DNA of 64,000 nt from Streptomyces pactum. GTDB lineage: Bacteria > Actinomycetota > Actinomycetes > Streptomycetales > Streptomycetaceae. Position 1 is the first letter of the stretch, and every line of letters starts with the position of its first letter. The DNA is taken from positions 992,001-1,056,000 of the forward strand of contig NZ_CP019724.1 of assembly GCF_002005225.1 (NCBI RefSeq), read 5' to 3'. Shown here piece after piece: positions 8,257 through 17,039 of this stretch. Below the pieces are notes generated by a model that had not been told where the DNA came from, did not search any database, and saw only the letters and a program-made list of their open reading frames with translations. Position numbers and translations under genes: made by a program.

Positions 8257-11223
8257 ATGAGACGCCGCCGCTCCCTCACCCGCCCCTGGGCGGCCGGAGC
8301 TCTCGCCGCAGGCACCCTCGTCCTGCCCCTGACCACTCCCACCGCGCCCGAGGCCGCCGCAGCGCCGGCCTCCCCGACCGCCGCCTCGGCCACCGTCTTC
8401 TACTACACGAAGACGAAGAACTGGACGGACCACCACCTCCACTACGCCCCCGACGGCGGAAGCTGGACGACCGCCCCCGGCACGCGCATGGAAGCCGCCT
8501 GCACGGACTGGGTGAAGCTCACCATCGACCTGGGATCCGCCGCCGGGCTGAAGGCCACCTTCAACAACGGCAAGGGTGTCTGGGACAACAACGGCGGCCG
8601 GGACTACACCCTGGGCACCGGGAACATCACGGTCAAGGACGGCGTAGTGGCGCACAGCGACCCCTGCGCCGGGCCCGGAGGACCCGGCAACGAGGCGACC
8701 GTCTACTACTCGACCCAGACCCTCGGCTGGACCACCGCCAACCTGCACTACCAGCCCGCCGGCGGCTCCTGGACCGCCGTGCCCGGCGTGGGCATGGAGG
8801 CCGCCTGCGCCGGCTGGTGGAAGCGGACGGTCGGCCTGGGCTCCGCGCCCTCACTGAGAGCGGCCTTCAACAACGGCAACGGGGTCTGGGACAACAACAA
8901 CGGCTCGGACTACACCCTGGCCTCAGGGACCAGCACGGTGAAGAACAACACCGTCACCGCGAACGCGAAGGACCCGTGCGCCGCCGAGGAACCCGACACC
9001 GAGGCGCCCACCGCCCCGTCCGGTGTCAGGGCGAGCGCGACCGACACCTCCGTGGTCCTGTCCTGGAACGCCGCCACCGACGACACCGGCGTGACCAGGT
9101 ACCAGGTCACCCGCACCGGCGGCACCGAGGGCACCACGGTCACCGACGTGACCTCCACCGTGCTCTCCGACACCGGCCTGGAGGAGAACACCACCTACAC
9201 ATACACGGTCAAGGCCGTGGACGCGGCCGGCAACGCCTCGGCCGCCTCCGCCCCGGCCTCGGCCACCACCGGGAAGAAGCCGCCGGCGCCCCCCACGGGC
9301 GCACCGCTGGGGACGGACCCGCGCAAGGACCCGATCTACTTCGTCATGACCGCCCGTTTCAACGACGGCGACAGCTCCAACAACCGCGGCGGCAGTCAGC
9401 ACGTGAAGTCGGGCAACGCCGCCAACGACGACCCCATGTTCCGTGGCGACTTCAAGGGCCTGGTCGAGCGGCTCGACTACATCAAGGCGCTCGGTTTCTC
9501 CGCCGTGTGGATCACCCCGGTCGTCCTCAACCGCTCGGACTACGACTTCCACGGTTACCACGGCTACGACTTCTACAAGGTCGACGCCCGGCTGGAGTCG
9601 GCCGGCGCGACCTACCAGGATCTGATCAACGCGGCCCATGCCAAGGGCATGAAGATCTACCAGGACGTCGTCTACAACCACAGCTCCCGCTGGGGCGCCA
9701 AGGGACTGTTCACGCCGACCGTGTACGGCGTGCGGGACAACCAGTGGAGCTGGCTCTACGACGAGAAGAACGCGGGCTTCGAGTACGACGGTCTGACCGT
9801 CGAGACCAAGTCCGGCAAGTCGTACTACAACGGCGACCTCTGGTCGACCGTCGAACCGACCGGCAACACCTGCCTGAACTGGGGCAGGCCCACCGGGGCC
9901 AAGAGCCCCGAGGGTTACACGATCTACAACTGCCAGTGGCCGTACCCCACTTCGGGCATGTTCCCCAAGGCGTACTACCACAACTGCTGGATCGGCAACT
10001 GGGAGGGCGAGGACTCCCGCTCCTGCTGGCTGCACGACGACCTCGCCGACTTCAACACCGAGAACGCGCAGGTGCAGAACTACCTGATCGGCGCCTACAA
10101 CAAGTACATCGACATGGGTGTCGACGGCTTCCGCGTCGACACGGCCGTCCACATCCCCCGCGTCACCTGGAACCGCCACTTCCTGCCGGCCATCCAGGAG
10201 CGCGTCACCCAGAAGTTCGGGGCCGAGGCCGCGAAGAATTTCTTCGTCTTCGCCGAGGTCGCCGCCTTCGTCAACGACAAGTGGAACCGGGGCTCGGTCA
10301 ACCACTCGGCGCAGTTCTACACCTGGAAGGAGCGCAAGGAGTACAGCGCCGACGACGGGAAGGCGGCGCTCGAACAGTACGATCACGAGAACGGCCAGGG
10401 CACGGGCAACCAGCCGACGTCGAACAACGCCTTCCTGAACGGCAACGCCTACCACGCGCCCGACCACAGCAAGTTCTCCGGCATGAACATCATCGACATG
10501 CGCATGCACATGAACTTCGGTGACGCGTACAACGCCTTCGGTAACGGCAAGGACTCCGACGACAGCGTCAACGACGCCACCTACAACGTCGTCTACGTCG
10601 ACAGCCACGACTACGGACCCAACAAGAGCAACGAACGCTACACGGGCGGCACCGACGCCTGGGCCGAGAACATGTCCCTGATGTGGTCCTTCCGCGGCAT
10701 CCCCACCCTCTACTACGGCTCGGAGATCGAGTTCCAGAGGGGCAAGAAGATCGACTGCGGTCCCACCTGCCCCCTCGCCACGACGGGACGCGCCTACTAC
10801 GGCGACCACCTGGCCGGCTCCGTCACGGCCTCCGGCTTCGGCACGGTGGAGTCCGCGAGCGGCAAGGTCGCCACCACCCTGGACCAACCGCTGGTGAAGC
10901 ACCTGCAGCGACTGAACCAGATCCGCCGGGCCGTCCCGGCCCTCCAAATGGGTCAGTACTCCACGGAGGGCGTCTCCGGCGGCATGGCCTTCAAGCGCCG
11001 GTACACCGACGGCGGCACCGACAGCTTCGCGCTCGTCACCGTGTCCGGCTCCGCCGTGTACACGGGGATCCCCAACGGCACCTACCGGGACGCCGTCACC
11101 GGTGACACCCGCATCGTCTCCGACGGCAGGCTCACCGTCCAAGCGCCCGGTAAGGCCAACCTCCGCGTCTACGTCCTCAACGGCACCGGGAAGATCGGGA
11201 AGAACGGCCCCTACCTGAAGTAG
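8257..11223 (+). CDS. Secreted alpha-amylase with two CBM25 modules and one FN3 domain
   Basis: 988-residue extracellular starch hydrolase. A basic N-terminus and hydrophobic stretch form a signal peptide ending near residue 38. Two starch-binding CBM25-type modules follow (about 46-136 and 146-240, each beginning YY and holding WDNN), then a fibronectin type III linker (250-341) and a GH13 barrel. Family motifs: DVVYNH (residue 468 on), GFRVD with nucleophile Asp628, FAEV with Glu667, and VDSHD ending Asp785. Acarbose producers export CBM25 amylases (AcbE, AcbZ) that resist the inhibitor. Proximity to the cyclitol operon suggests the same partnership, though ordinary starch use would look alike. 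ATG at 8257 follows GGAG. Confidence 0.93.
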   Translation: MRRRRSLTRPWAAGALAAGTLVLPLTTPTAPEAAAAPASPTAASATVFYYTKTKNWTDHHLHYAPDGGSWTTAPGTRMEAACTDWVKLTIDLGSAAGLKATFNNGKGVWDNNGGRDYTLGTGNITVKDGVVAHSDPCAGPGGPGNEATVYYSTQTLGWTTANLHYQPAGGSWTAVPGVGMEAACAGWWKRTVGLGSAPSLRAAFNNGNGVWDNNNGSDYTLASGTSTVKNNTVTANAKDPCAAEEPDTEAPTAPSGVRASATDTSVVLSWNAATDDTGVTRYQVTRTGGTEGTTVTDVTSTVLSDTGLEENTTYTYTVKAVDAAGNASAASAPASATTGKKPPAPPTGAPLGTDPRKDPIYFVMTARFNDGDSSNNRGGSQHVKSGNAANDDPMFRGDFKGLVERLDYIKALGFSAVWITPVVLNRSDYDFHGYHGYDFYKVDARLESAGATYQDLINAAHAKGMKIYQDVVYNHSSRWGAKGLFTPTVYGVRDNQWSWLYDEKNAGFEYDGLTVETKSGKSYYNGDLWSTVEPTGNTCLNWGRPTGAKSPEGYTIYNCQWPYPTSGMFPKAYYHNCWIGNWEGEDSRSCWLHDDLADFNTENAQVQNYLIGAYNKYIDMGVDGFRVDTAVHIPRVTWNRHFLPAIQERVTQKFGAEAAKNFFVFAEVAAFVNDKWNRGSVNHSAQFYTWKERKEYSADDGKAALEQYDHENGQGTGNQPTSNNAFLNGNAYHAPDHSKFSGMNIIDMRMHMNFGDAYNAFGNGKDSDDSVNDATYNVVYVDSHDYGPNKSNERYTGGTDAWAENMSLMWSFRGIPTLYYGSEIEFQRGKKIDCGPTCPLATTGRAYYGDHLAGSVTASGFGTVESASGKVATTLDQPLVKHLQRLNQIRRAVPALQMGQYSTEGVSGGMAFKRRYTDGGTDSFALVTVSGSAVYTGIPNGTYRDAVTGDTRIVSDGRLTVQAPGKANLRVYVLNGTGKIGKNGPYLK

Positions 11224-11676
11224 CGACATCCCGCTCACGCCGACGGATCACCGGGCGGAGCCGCCCCAACCACCGGGCCGGAGAAGTGAACCGTCGTTGC
11301 AGAGGTGCCCACCGCGACCCGGCGGCGGGCACCTCGCCCCCATCGTCCGTCAGCACCACGGACCCGCGCACGGTTTCGGCCGCGCGTTACGCCCGACACG
11401 GAACGCGCGGCCGGAACCGTGCTGACCGGACAGCGGGACGACCTCGAACCACCCCGCACGCCACCGGTAACGCCCTGCCCCCGCTTCCCGGACCGGACCG
11501 GACCGGACGAGATCATCGGTGGTGAGCGGCTCCGGACGGGACCGACGGCAGCCTGAACTGGGCCGGGCATGCTGCATCGATCTCCACCAGTAGACCGCCA
11601 CACACACCGTCGGGCGATCCGCGTACCGGGCCGCCCGGTGTTCCACCACGACCGGCGCCAGCCCAGAGGGGCACCC
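11224..11676. other. Gene-free stretch after the amylase gene
   Basis: No reading frame here resembles a protein family and codon choice is not gene-like. No strong hairpin was found directly after the amylase stop. Confidence 0.5.
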
Positions 11677-11785
11677 ATGCCACCCACCGCACCGGACTTC
11701 GGTCCCGACATCGACCCCTATGCCGCATCCGATCCGCAACGCGGCTGTGATCCCGCCGCCAAGCCGGGCGTGCTCGCCTTCCGCC
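11677..11785 (+). pseudogene. Fragment of a secreted-protein gene (FGPDIDPYA type)
   Basis: About 35 codons read FGPDIDPYAASDP then CDPAAKPGVLAFR, which from memory matches the mature N-terminus of an actinobacterial exported hypothetical family. The next expected block, a leader-like stretch followed by a CSVGGTSEHKEGR-type motif, is absent and the frame turns into Arg/Pro-rich nonsense. No signal peptide precedes it. It is best read as a remnant left by rearrangement near the island edge. Confidence 0.35.
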
Positions 11786-12372
11786 GCAGACCACCACCGC
11801 GCCTAGGCCATCGGAGGGTCTTCGAGTGGAGCGCTGCGTGGTCCGGCCTACGGCCGGGCACGGCGAAACGACGCCGGGCAAGACCGTCACCGTGTCGTTC
11901 CACGCCCCGGACCGGCGGGTCCCGTCCCTGGCCGCCACATGGTCCTCACCGGGCCGACCGCGCCTTGATCGTCAGGCTTGGTCCGCTGAGATGCAGCCAC
12001 GTCCTGACCAGAGGCCCTGGTGGCGCCGGGCCGGGTCACTCCCCTCGCGGCCCGGACGTCAGCAACGCCAGGACACCGCCACGCCCGATGCTGACTGTCT
12101 GCTGACCTCAGCCCGGCATTCATGCCTCTGACCTGCGGTAATGACCAAATGCTAGATCTTGGACTTGAACAGAGTACGCAGCACTTGGACTCCTGGAAGA
12201 CGGCTCCCTGCTTGCTTTGTGCAGGTCAAGGGCGGTCTCGACTGTACACCGGGACACGTCGGTCGAGGAAGGTGAGGAACATCGCTCCGCTCGGGCGAGA
12301 CGGCTTCACGCCTGGGCTTTCGCGCCGCACCGGCACCTGTTCAGGCAATCCCCCGGGAAAGCCCGGCGACTC
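11786..12372. other. Degenerate intergenic DNA left of the island
   Basis: No convincing gene. The part from about 12120 to 12370 has visibly lower GC than its surroundings. A diverged relative of the island-edge repeat is present at 12087-12110 (GATGCTGACTG then GCTGACCTCAG). These are signs of old recombination rather than of a functional locus. Confidence 0.45.
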
Positions 12373-12402
12373 ATGCTGACCGGATGCTGACTTACCTGAT
12401 GA
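12373..12402 (+). repeat. Left copy of the 30-base island-flanking direct repeat
   Basis: Starts ATGCTGACC and contains GATGCTGACTT after an 11-base step, so each copy is itself a short tandem. It matches 38680-38709 at 28 of 30 positions in the same orientation. Flanking bases on either side do not match. It could be an attachment-type site or a recombination scar. Confidence 0.65.
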
Positions 12403-13413
12403 GCCATCGCTCTCGGCGCTCGTCAAACCCGCCCTCGCCCCGGCCGCGCCCGACCCGTACTTCACCAACGTCCTCGCCGGCCTCGGCTGGCGATCCGACC
12501 TGTCCGAGGCGAAGGTGGCGGAGATCTGGGAACGCGAGCCGAGGACCGCCTACGCCCTCGCCCACAACGAGGCAGTACCGGCACGTCAGCAGCCCCCGAC
12601 CGCCTCGGCCGGGAACGGCGCCGCCCCCACGTTGAACGAGGACCAGATCGTGGCTCGTTTCCGCGAGCATCTGAAACTCGTCGCCAACGGACGCAGCGTC
12701 ATCAAGTGGAAGACGCTGCTCAGGAAGCAGGGCATGCCGCCCTCCGCACTGTCAGCGAGGGACCAGGTCAGACTCCTGGCCGCAGTGACAGACCCTACGT
12801 CCCCGGCCGCGGCCTGCTATCGGCCTTGGTAAAGGGGTGAAGGTGGGCTGACAGGCCCCGCGCCGTTTTCGGCGAGGTGCTGGCGGAACTGGGCTGGGTG
12901 CCGGATGCCACCACTCCCACCGTGGAGGCTGCCTGGTGGGCCGCGAGCGGCCGTGCGTACGCCCAGCACACCGGCACGCCCCAGAGCGTTCCCGCCGCTC
13001 GCCCCGCCGAGGAGGATCGGACACACTGGTCCAAGCTGGGGACCACCAAAGCAGCAGTGGTGGACGCCGCACGAAGGGCGTTGATCGACGCCGCCCGGCG
13101 TCAGGTCTGCGTGGGCTGGCACACGCTCGCCGCTGCCGCCGGGCTCAAGCCGACGGACCTCTCCGACAAGGCGAGGGAAGCGATCCTCGTCGCCGTGGAC
13201 AGCCCCACCTCGCCCCACGGGGTTCTGCTCTCCTCCCTGGTGGTCGCCTCCGAGCACACACCAGTGCCGTACTTCGACTCGATCCTCAAGCGCCTCGGAC
13301 GGCCTCACGGCTTGCGGCCCATCGAACTGGGTCAGTTCCGGAAGCGGGAACAGTCCCTAGCTTTCGCGGCCTACAGCCCCACAAGCACCGCTGCACCGAA
13401 TGAAAGGACATGA
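12380..13413 (+). pseudogene. Decayed gene of tandem ~135-residue modules
   Basis: Three related units can be aligned by eye. Each opens with a leucine-rich LLSxLV segment, then a PYF/VFxxxLxxLG block, and the first two end in D-P-T-S-P or DSPTSP. Unit 1 is in frame 2 (12410 to about 12810), unit 2 in frame 1 (from 12814) and unit 3 is a short end piece. The gene is broken twice: a one-base deletion near 12810-12814 moves the frame, and TGA at 12838-12840 interrupts unit 2 at a position where the units otherwise align without gaps. The 5' end opens inside the left direct repeat, so the original start is lost. Function unknown; predicted soluble and helical. Confidence 0.55.
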
Positions 13414-13879
13414 GCCCGAACCGTCGTCGCCTCGCGATTGGGATAGCCGCCACTGCAGCCGTTATCACCCTGCCCGGCGCAGCGGGAGCAGAGCCGGCGC
13501 CTATTTCGTCGCGACCGGTCCAACCGGCGCGCGGGGCCCGGCGGGACCGGAACGGGCTCGGGGACCGCAGGGGCCTCAGGGACCGCAGGGGCCTCAGGGG
13601 CCTCAGGGGCCTCAGGGGCCTCAGGGCGAGCAGGGGCCACAAGGCGAACGCGGCGTCAAGGGCGGCGAGGGAGAACCCGGCAGTTCCGCCGAACCAGCCA
13701 CCCTCGGCATACCGCACGCCAACACTACGAGCTCCGATCTCTCCGGTGGCGTGCTCATCAGCTCCGGCTCGTGCCCGGTCGGAACCTCGCAGTGGGACAC
13801 CATCTACGTGGGCCGCAACTCCGTCCTCGGGTCACCGGGTGACGTCGACAACGCGATGACGCACTGCAAGATCTTCTGA
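13410..13879 (+). pseudogene. Frameshifted secreted collagen-like protein gene
   Basis: ATG at 13410 (AAAGGA just upstream, overlapping the previous TGA as ATGA) opens a clear signal peptide: basic MSPNRRR, a hydrophobic core and an AGA-type cleavage region. The downstream protein-like sequence lies in another frame from about 13500: [10 protein letters not shown], repeated GPQ triplets, [13 protein letters not shown], then a C-terminal domain with two Cys ending CKIF. One indel between about 13480 and 13510 joins the two frames. An intact form would be a short exported Gly-X-Y protein with a C-terminal head. Either a real pseudogene or a base error in GC-rich sequence. Confidence 0.6.
13561..13626 (+). 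repeat. 9-base tandem repeat coding for Gly-Pro-Gln
   Basis: Copies of GGGGCCTCA and GGGACCGCA in tandem, about seven units, encode the GPQ collagen triplets. Such arrays change copy number by slippage and may explain the nearby frame damage. Confidence 0.7.
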
Positions 13880-13902
13880 GCGCCACGCGCACGCCGCTCC
13901 GC

Positions 13903-14088
13903 TCAGGCCTCCGCCGCGAACCCCACGAACCGCGACCACTCCTCACGCCCGACGGCGAAGTGCGGGCGAGTCACGTCTTTGGAGTCCCGTACGCAGATGG
14001 CCTGTTCGGTGACGGCGACCTCAACACAGCTGTCTCCCTGCGCGCTGCTGTAGCTGGACTTGAACCAGTCGAGTTCGGACGTACTCAT
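13903..14088 (-). CDS. DUF397 small protein of a whiJ-type triad
   Basis: 61-residue protein with the DUF397 signature WFKSSYSS, then GDSCVEVA, VRDSKD and a C-terminal WSRFV. In Streptomyces such proteins are encoded next to an Xre-type regulator with a DUF5753 tail and act with it in developmental control; some pairs behave like toxin-antitoxin modules. Its ATG overlaps the TGA of the regulator gene (ATGA), so the two are translated together. Confidence 0.92.
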   Translation of the reverse strand: MSTSELDWFKSSYSSAQGDSCVEVAVTEQAICVRDSKDVTRPHFAVGREEWSRFVGFAAEA

Positions 14089-14936
14089 AGCGCTCCTCGG
14101 ATCCGCTCCAGCAGGCCCACGGAGTCCTTCGGGGAGAGGGCCTGCGAGCGCAGTCTTGCATAGCGCATGTGCAGTCGGCTGACCTGTTTCGGGTCAGCGA
14201 TCAAGCGGCCGTTCTCCTGCCCCTCGGAGTAACCTCGCCAACTCCCCTCGGGGGTTTCCAGCAACTGGATAGGCCCTGCCATGCATGCGTGGTGCTCGGA
14301 GTTCGCCGGCATGATCTGCAGGGTGACGTTCCTTGGGGTACTCACCTCAAGGACGTGGTCGATCAGATCACGAGTTACGTTGACCCCTCCCAGGCGGCGC
14401 ATGAACACGGCCTCTTCGACAATGAAGTCGAAGGTGGTGTTCGGGCGCTCCTTCAGAAGCATCTGACGCTCCATACGAGCCCGCACCGTGGCCTCAAGGG
14501 CATCGTCCGACATGGGCGGGATATCCTCTTCGCAGAGGGCGCGCATATACCCCTCCGACTGCAACAACCCCGGCACCAGCCTGCACTCGTACGTACACAG
14601 GCTCACCGCCACCTTCTCCAGCCGAGCCCACCGCCGGAACCAGGCCGCCAGCCCCGCCTCACCCCGCGTCAGATGCCCCGCCGCCTTCCGTAACGCCCCC
14701 GTGTTCCCCAGCACCTCCTCCGCCCGCCCCACGAACGACTCGTCGGGCATGCGGCGCCCCAACTCCGCCGACTCCACGGTGTGTTTGGAGAACCGTACGA
14801 GCGCCGCGAACTCGGCCCGGCTGAGCCCCTCGTGCTCGCGCAGGGCCTGGACGACCGCCCCGAAGGTCCGCAGACTGTCGGAAGGGTCGGGCTCGCGCTC
14901 CCAGTCGCACGCCGTCACGTCGCTGCTGTCCGTCAT
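14085..14936 (-). CDS. Xre-type HTH regulator with DUF5753 domain (WhiJ-like)
   Basis: 283 residues. An N-terminal helix-turn-helix (about 25-80: FGAVVQALREHEGLSRAEFA then FSKHTVESAELGRR) is followed by a DUF5753 region (about 95-270) with LVPGLLQSEGYMRAL and a run of RQMLL, IVEEAVFMRR and LQIMPAN segments. It is expected to bind DNA and be modulated by the coupled DUF397 partner. ATG at 14936 starts the conserved region; an upstream reading to 15233 crosses the operator palindrome and is rejected. Divergent from the ATPase gene, with a perfect inverted repeat between them, which suggests autoregulation. Confidence 0.9.
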   Translation of the reverse strand: MTDSSDVTACDWEREPDPSDSLRTFGAVVQALREHEGLSRAEFAALVRFSKHTVESAELGRRMPDESFVGRAEEVLGNTGALRKAAGHLTRGEAGLAAWFRRWARLEKVAVSLCTYECRLVPGLLQSEGYMRALCEEDIPPMSDDALEATVRARMERQMLLKERPNTTFDFIVEEAVFMRRLGGVNVTRDLIDHVLEVSTPRNVTLQIMPANSEHHACMAGPIQLLETPEGSWRGYSEGQENGRLIADPKQVSRLHMRYARLRSQALSPKDSVGLLERIRGAL

Positions 14937-15032
14937 ACGCGGCCACCTCCAGGTGCGTACGTCCTCTGCGGTCACTCCGCGATCGACAGCGCCCAGGGTG
15001 ACGGCAAGATCCCCGTACCGTCCACAGAATGT

Positions 15033-15059
15033 GCCCGTACGCTGACGCAGCGTACGGGC
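15033..15059. promoter_or_regulatory. Perfect palindrome between the divergent triad genes
   Basis: GCCCGTACGCT (15033-15043) and AGCGTACGGGC (15049-15059) are exact inverted copies around a 5-base centre. Placed 97 bases upstream of the HTH gene start and 44 upstream of the ATPase start, it is a strong candidate operator for the HTH protein. Confidence 0.65.
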
Positions 15060-15103
15060 CACGCTACTGGAACACACTCCCGCACGCCCGCCACGGTTGT
15101 CCC

Positions 15104-15568
15104 ATGCACGCCTCCACACCCCAAATCCACGCCACCGCACGCACGTTCGCGCAGCGGCTCTCCTCCACCCGTCGCGGCGCCCGTCTCGCCCGGCTCCTGG
15201 CCGTGGAACGGCTGACCGCCTGGAACATCTCACCCCGGGTCATCGAGCGGGCGGAACACGTCGTCGCGGAGCTGGCGGCGAACGCGGCGCTGCACGGCCG
15301 CGTCCAAGGGCGCGATTTCTTGCTGGCGCTGTCCCTGGACGACGCGGCCGACACCCTGCGCGTCGCGGTGAGCGACATGCGGGGCGAGCGCCGCCCCGCG
15401 ATCCCTCTGGAGCGAGGGCTGGACCACGAGTCGGGCCGCGGGCTGCTCCTGGTCGGCGCCCTGGCCGACCGCTGGGGCACGGAACCCCGCCCGCCCTCCG
15501 GCAAGACCGTCTGGGCGGAGTTGGCCTGCCCCTCAAGCGGGCAACCGTCCCCCGCCCGCCGGCCGTAA
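15104..15568 (+). CDS. Anti-sigma-factor-like ATP-binding protein (HATPase)
   Basis: 154-residue GHKL ATPase of the RsbW/SpoIIAB type that usually binds sigma or anti-anti-sigma factors. The N box is VVAELAANAALHG, the G1 region LRVAVSDMRGE, and the G2 region GRGLLLVGALADRWG. It is the third member of the whiJ-type triad (HTH regulator, DUF397, ATPase). ATG at 15104 gives the usual family length; the longer frame from 15029 runs through the palindrome. Confidence 0.88.
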   Translation: MHASTPQIHATARTFAQRLSSTRRGARLARLLAVERLTAWNISPRVIERAEHVVAELAANAALHGRVQGRDFLLALSLDDAADTLRVAVSDMRGERRPAIPLERGLDHESGRGLLLVGALADRWGTEPRPPSGKTVWAELACPSSGQPSPARRP

Positions 15569-15686
15569 GACGTCCCTGTTCCCCCGTTCCCCGTCACTCG
15601 GGGCGATCGCAGCGATACGGTCGCCACAGGCGGACGCGAGGGGGCGCACGGCCCTCGGACATCCATGGGAACGACGGGGGTTGCCG

Positions 15687-16976
15687 ATGGCGCAGGACAC
15701 GACGAGCGATGTGGGCGGCCGAGGTCTTTTCGACGACTTCGGGGCCTTCCGGACACCGACCAACGAGGACTTCACGACCGTACTGACCCACGGTCTGATC
15801 GCTCCCGACGCCAACGTCCTGCTGAATCTCTACCGATACACGGAGCAGGCGCGCGGCGACCTGCTGCGTGCGCTCGCCACTCTGGAGAACCGGCTTTGGG
15901 TACCGCACCAGGCGCTCGTGGAGTTCTGGCGGAACCGCGAGAGCACCCTCAGCGACGCCCGGTCGTCCGGCTCGCAAGCTGCCGAAGACATGGCGGGTCA
16001 CGCGACGCAGGCAGAGCGGACCCTGCGCGCCTGGGCCAATCGCGTCGCCCTGCCCGAGGCCGAGACCGAGCGCCTGCGCAGTCAGCTGAACGAGGTCTTC
16101 GGTGACGTACGGGAAACGATCGTCAAGGTGGGCGAGGGCGAGTGGCGGAACATCACGCAGGACACGAGCACCGACCCGGTCATCGCGAAGCTGGAGCCCG
16201 CCCTCGACGGCCGAGTAGGTGCTCCGCTGAGCCGGGAGGATCACGACAAGGCGATAGCGGAGGGGATGCGTCGGGTCGAGAAGCGGCTTCCTCCGGGCTA
16301 CATGGACAGGACGAAGGACGGTGTGGGAGCCGCCGCCGACTATCTCGTCTGGGAACAGATCCTTCGAGAGGCCGCCCGGCGTCACTGTGACGTGCTGTTC
16401 GTGACAGCGGACGCCAAGGAGGACTGGTGGCGCAAGGAGCAGGGCTTCAATCGCGGTCCCCGGCCGGAGCTGACAGAGGAACTCAGGGCCCGCGGCGGTG
16501 GCCGGCTCTTCATGCTCACGCCCAAGCGGTTCCTGGAGGTCGCCGCTCCGATCCTGGACTTCAGCCTCCAGGAAGGTTCCGTCGAGGACATAGAACGGGT
16601 CGAGCGCATCGGGACGGAGGAGACGTACGGGGGCTGGACGGCCGACGCGCTCCAGGAACTTTTCGACCGGCTCACCTACGAGGGTTACGCGGACCGGGTT
16701 GACGTGATCAAGTACGCCGCGGGGATGGAAGGCGTCGCGGACGCGAAGAGCGTCTACGAGATCTGCCAGTATGCCGAGGACCGGTCCCTCCGGGGCTTCA
16801 CCAAGCCGGTCACCCGCATCGCCCGTCTGCTGGGGAACCTCGGGAAGATTCCGGACTCCGCTGTCCCGGCCCTGACAGCCGAATACGCGTCGGGCCCGGG
16901 TCCCGCCTCCGGTTTCTCGGTCCACCCGCTCCTCGTGCCGCTGGTGAATGAGCTGACGGAGGAGGCCCCCTCGTAG
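15687..16976 (+). CDS. Large PIN-like domain protein (PIN_8 type)
   Basis: 429 residues. A PIN-like nuclease domain opens with LIAPDANVLLNLYRY (first acidic residue) and closes with DYLVWEQILREA and DVLFVTADAKEDWW. Between these is a long helical insertion (about residues 95-215), the arrangement of the PF18476-type PIN_8 family often found in defence islands. The C-terminal 120 residues are unassigned. ATG at 15687 follows a GGGGG run; a TTG two codons upstream is less likely. Probably an RNase effector, but no partner gene is adjacent except the toxin-antitoxin pair downstream. Confidence 0.75.
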   Translation: MAQDTTSDVGGRGLFDDFGAFRTPTNEDFTTVLTHGLIAPDANVLLNLYRYTEQARGDLLRALATLENRLWVPHQALVEFWRNRESTLSDARSSGSQAAEDMAGHATQAERTLRAWANRVALPEAETERLRSQLNEVFGDVRETIVKVGEGEWRNITQDTSTDPVIAKLEPALDGRVGAPLSREDHDKAIAEGMRRVEKRLPPGYMDRTKDGVGAAADYLVWEQILREAARRHCDVLFVTADAKEDWWRKEQGFNRGPRPELTEELRARGGGRLFMLTPKRFLEVAAPILDFSLQEGSVEDIERVERIGTEETYGGWTADALQELFDRLTYEGYADRVDVIKYAAGMEGVADAKSVYEICQYAEDRSLRGFTKPVTRIARLLGNLGKIPDSAVPALTAEYASGPGPASGFSVHPLLVPLVNELTEEAPS

Positions 16977-17039
16977 TGCTCCCACCCGGCGCCGACCGGT
17001 GACCGCGCGAGCGTGTAGAACGGGTAGTACATTGGAGGG

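Noticed and set aside
8923..11238. 771-codon minus-strand frame opposite the amylase gene
   Set aside because: Val/Gly/Asp-rich shadow of the amylase, no family features, no ribosome site.
11569..12105. 178-codon plus-strand frame
   Set aside because: Only the short stretch from 11677 looks like protein; the rest is Arg/Pro-rich, so it was kept as a fragment only.
12373..12402. Attachment site within a tRNA 3' end
   Set aside because: Neither repeat copy can be folded into a T arm and acceptor stem, and no tRNA was recognised nearby.
13561..13626. Possible CRISPR-like array because of regular short repeats
   Set aside because: Units are 9 bases in direct tandem without spacers and encode Gly-Pro-Gln; they are coding repeats.
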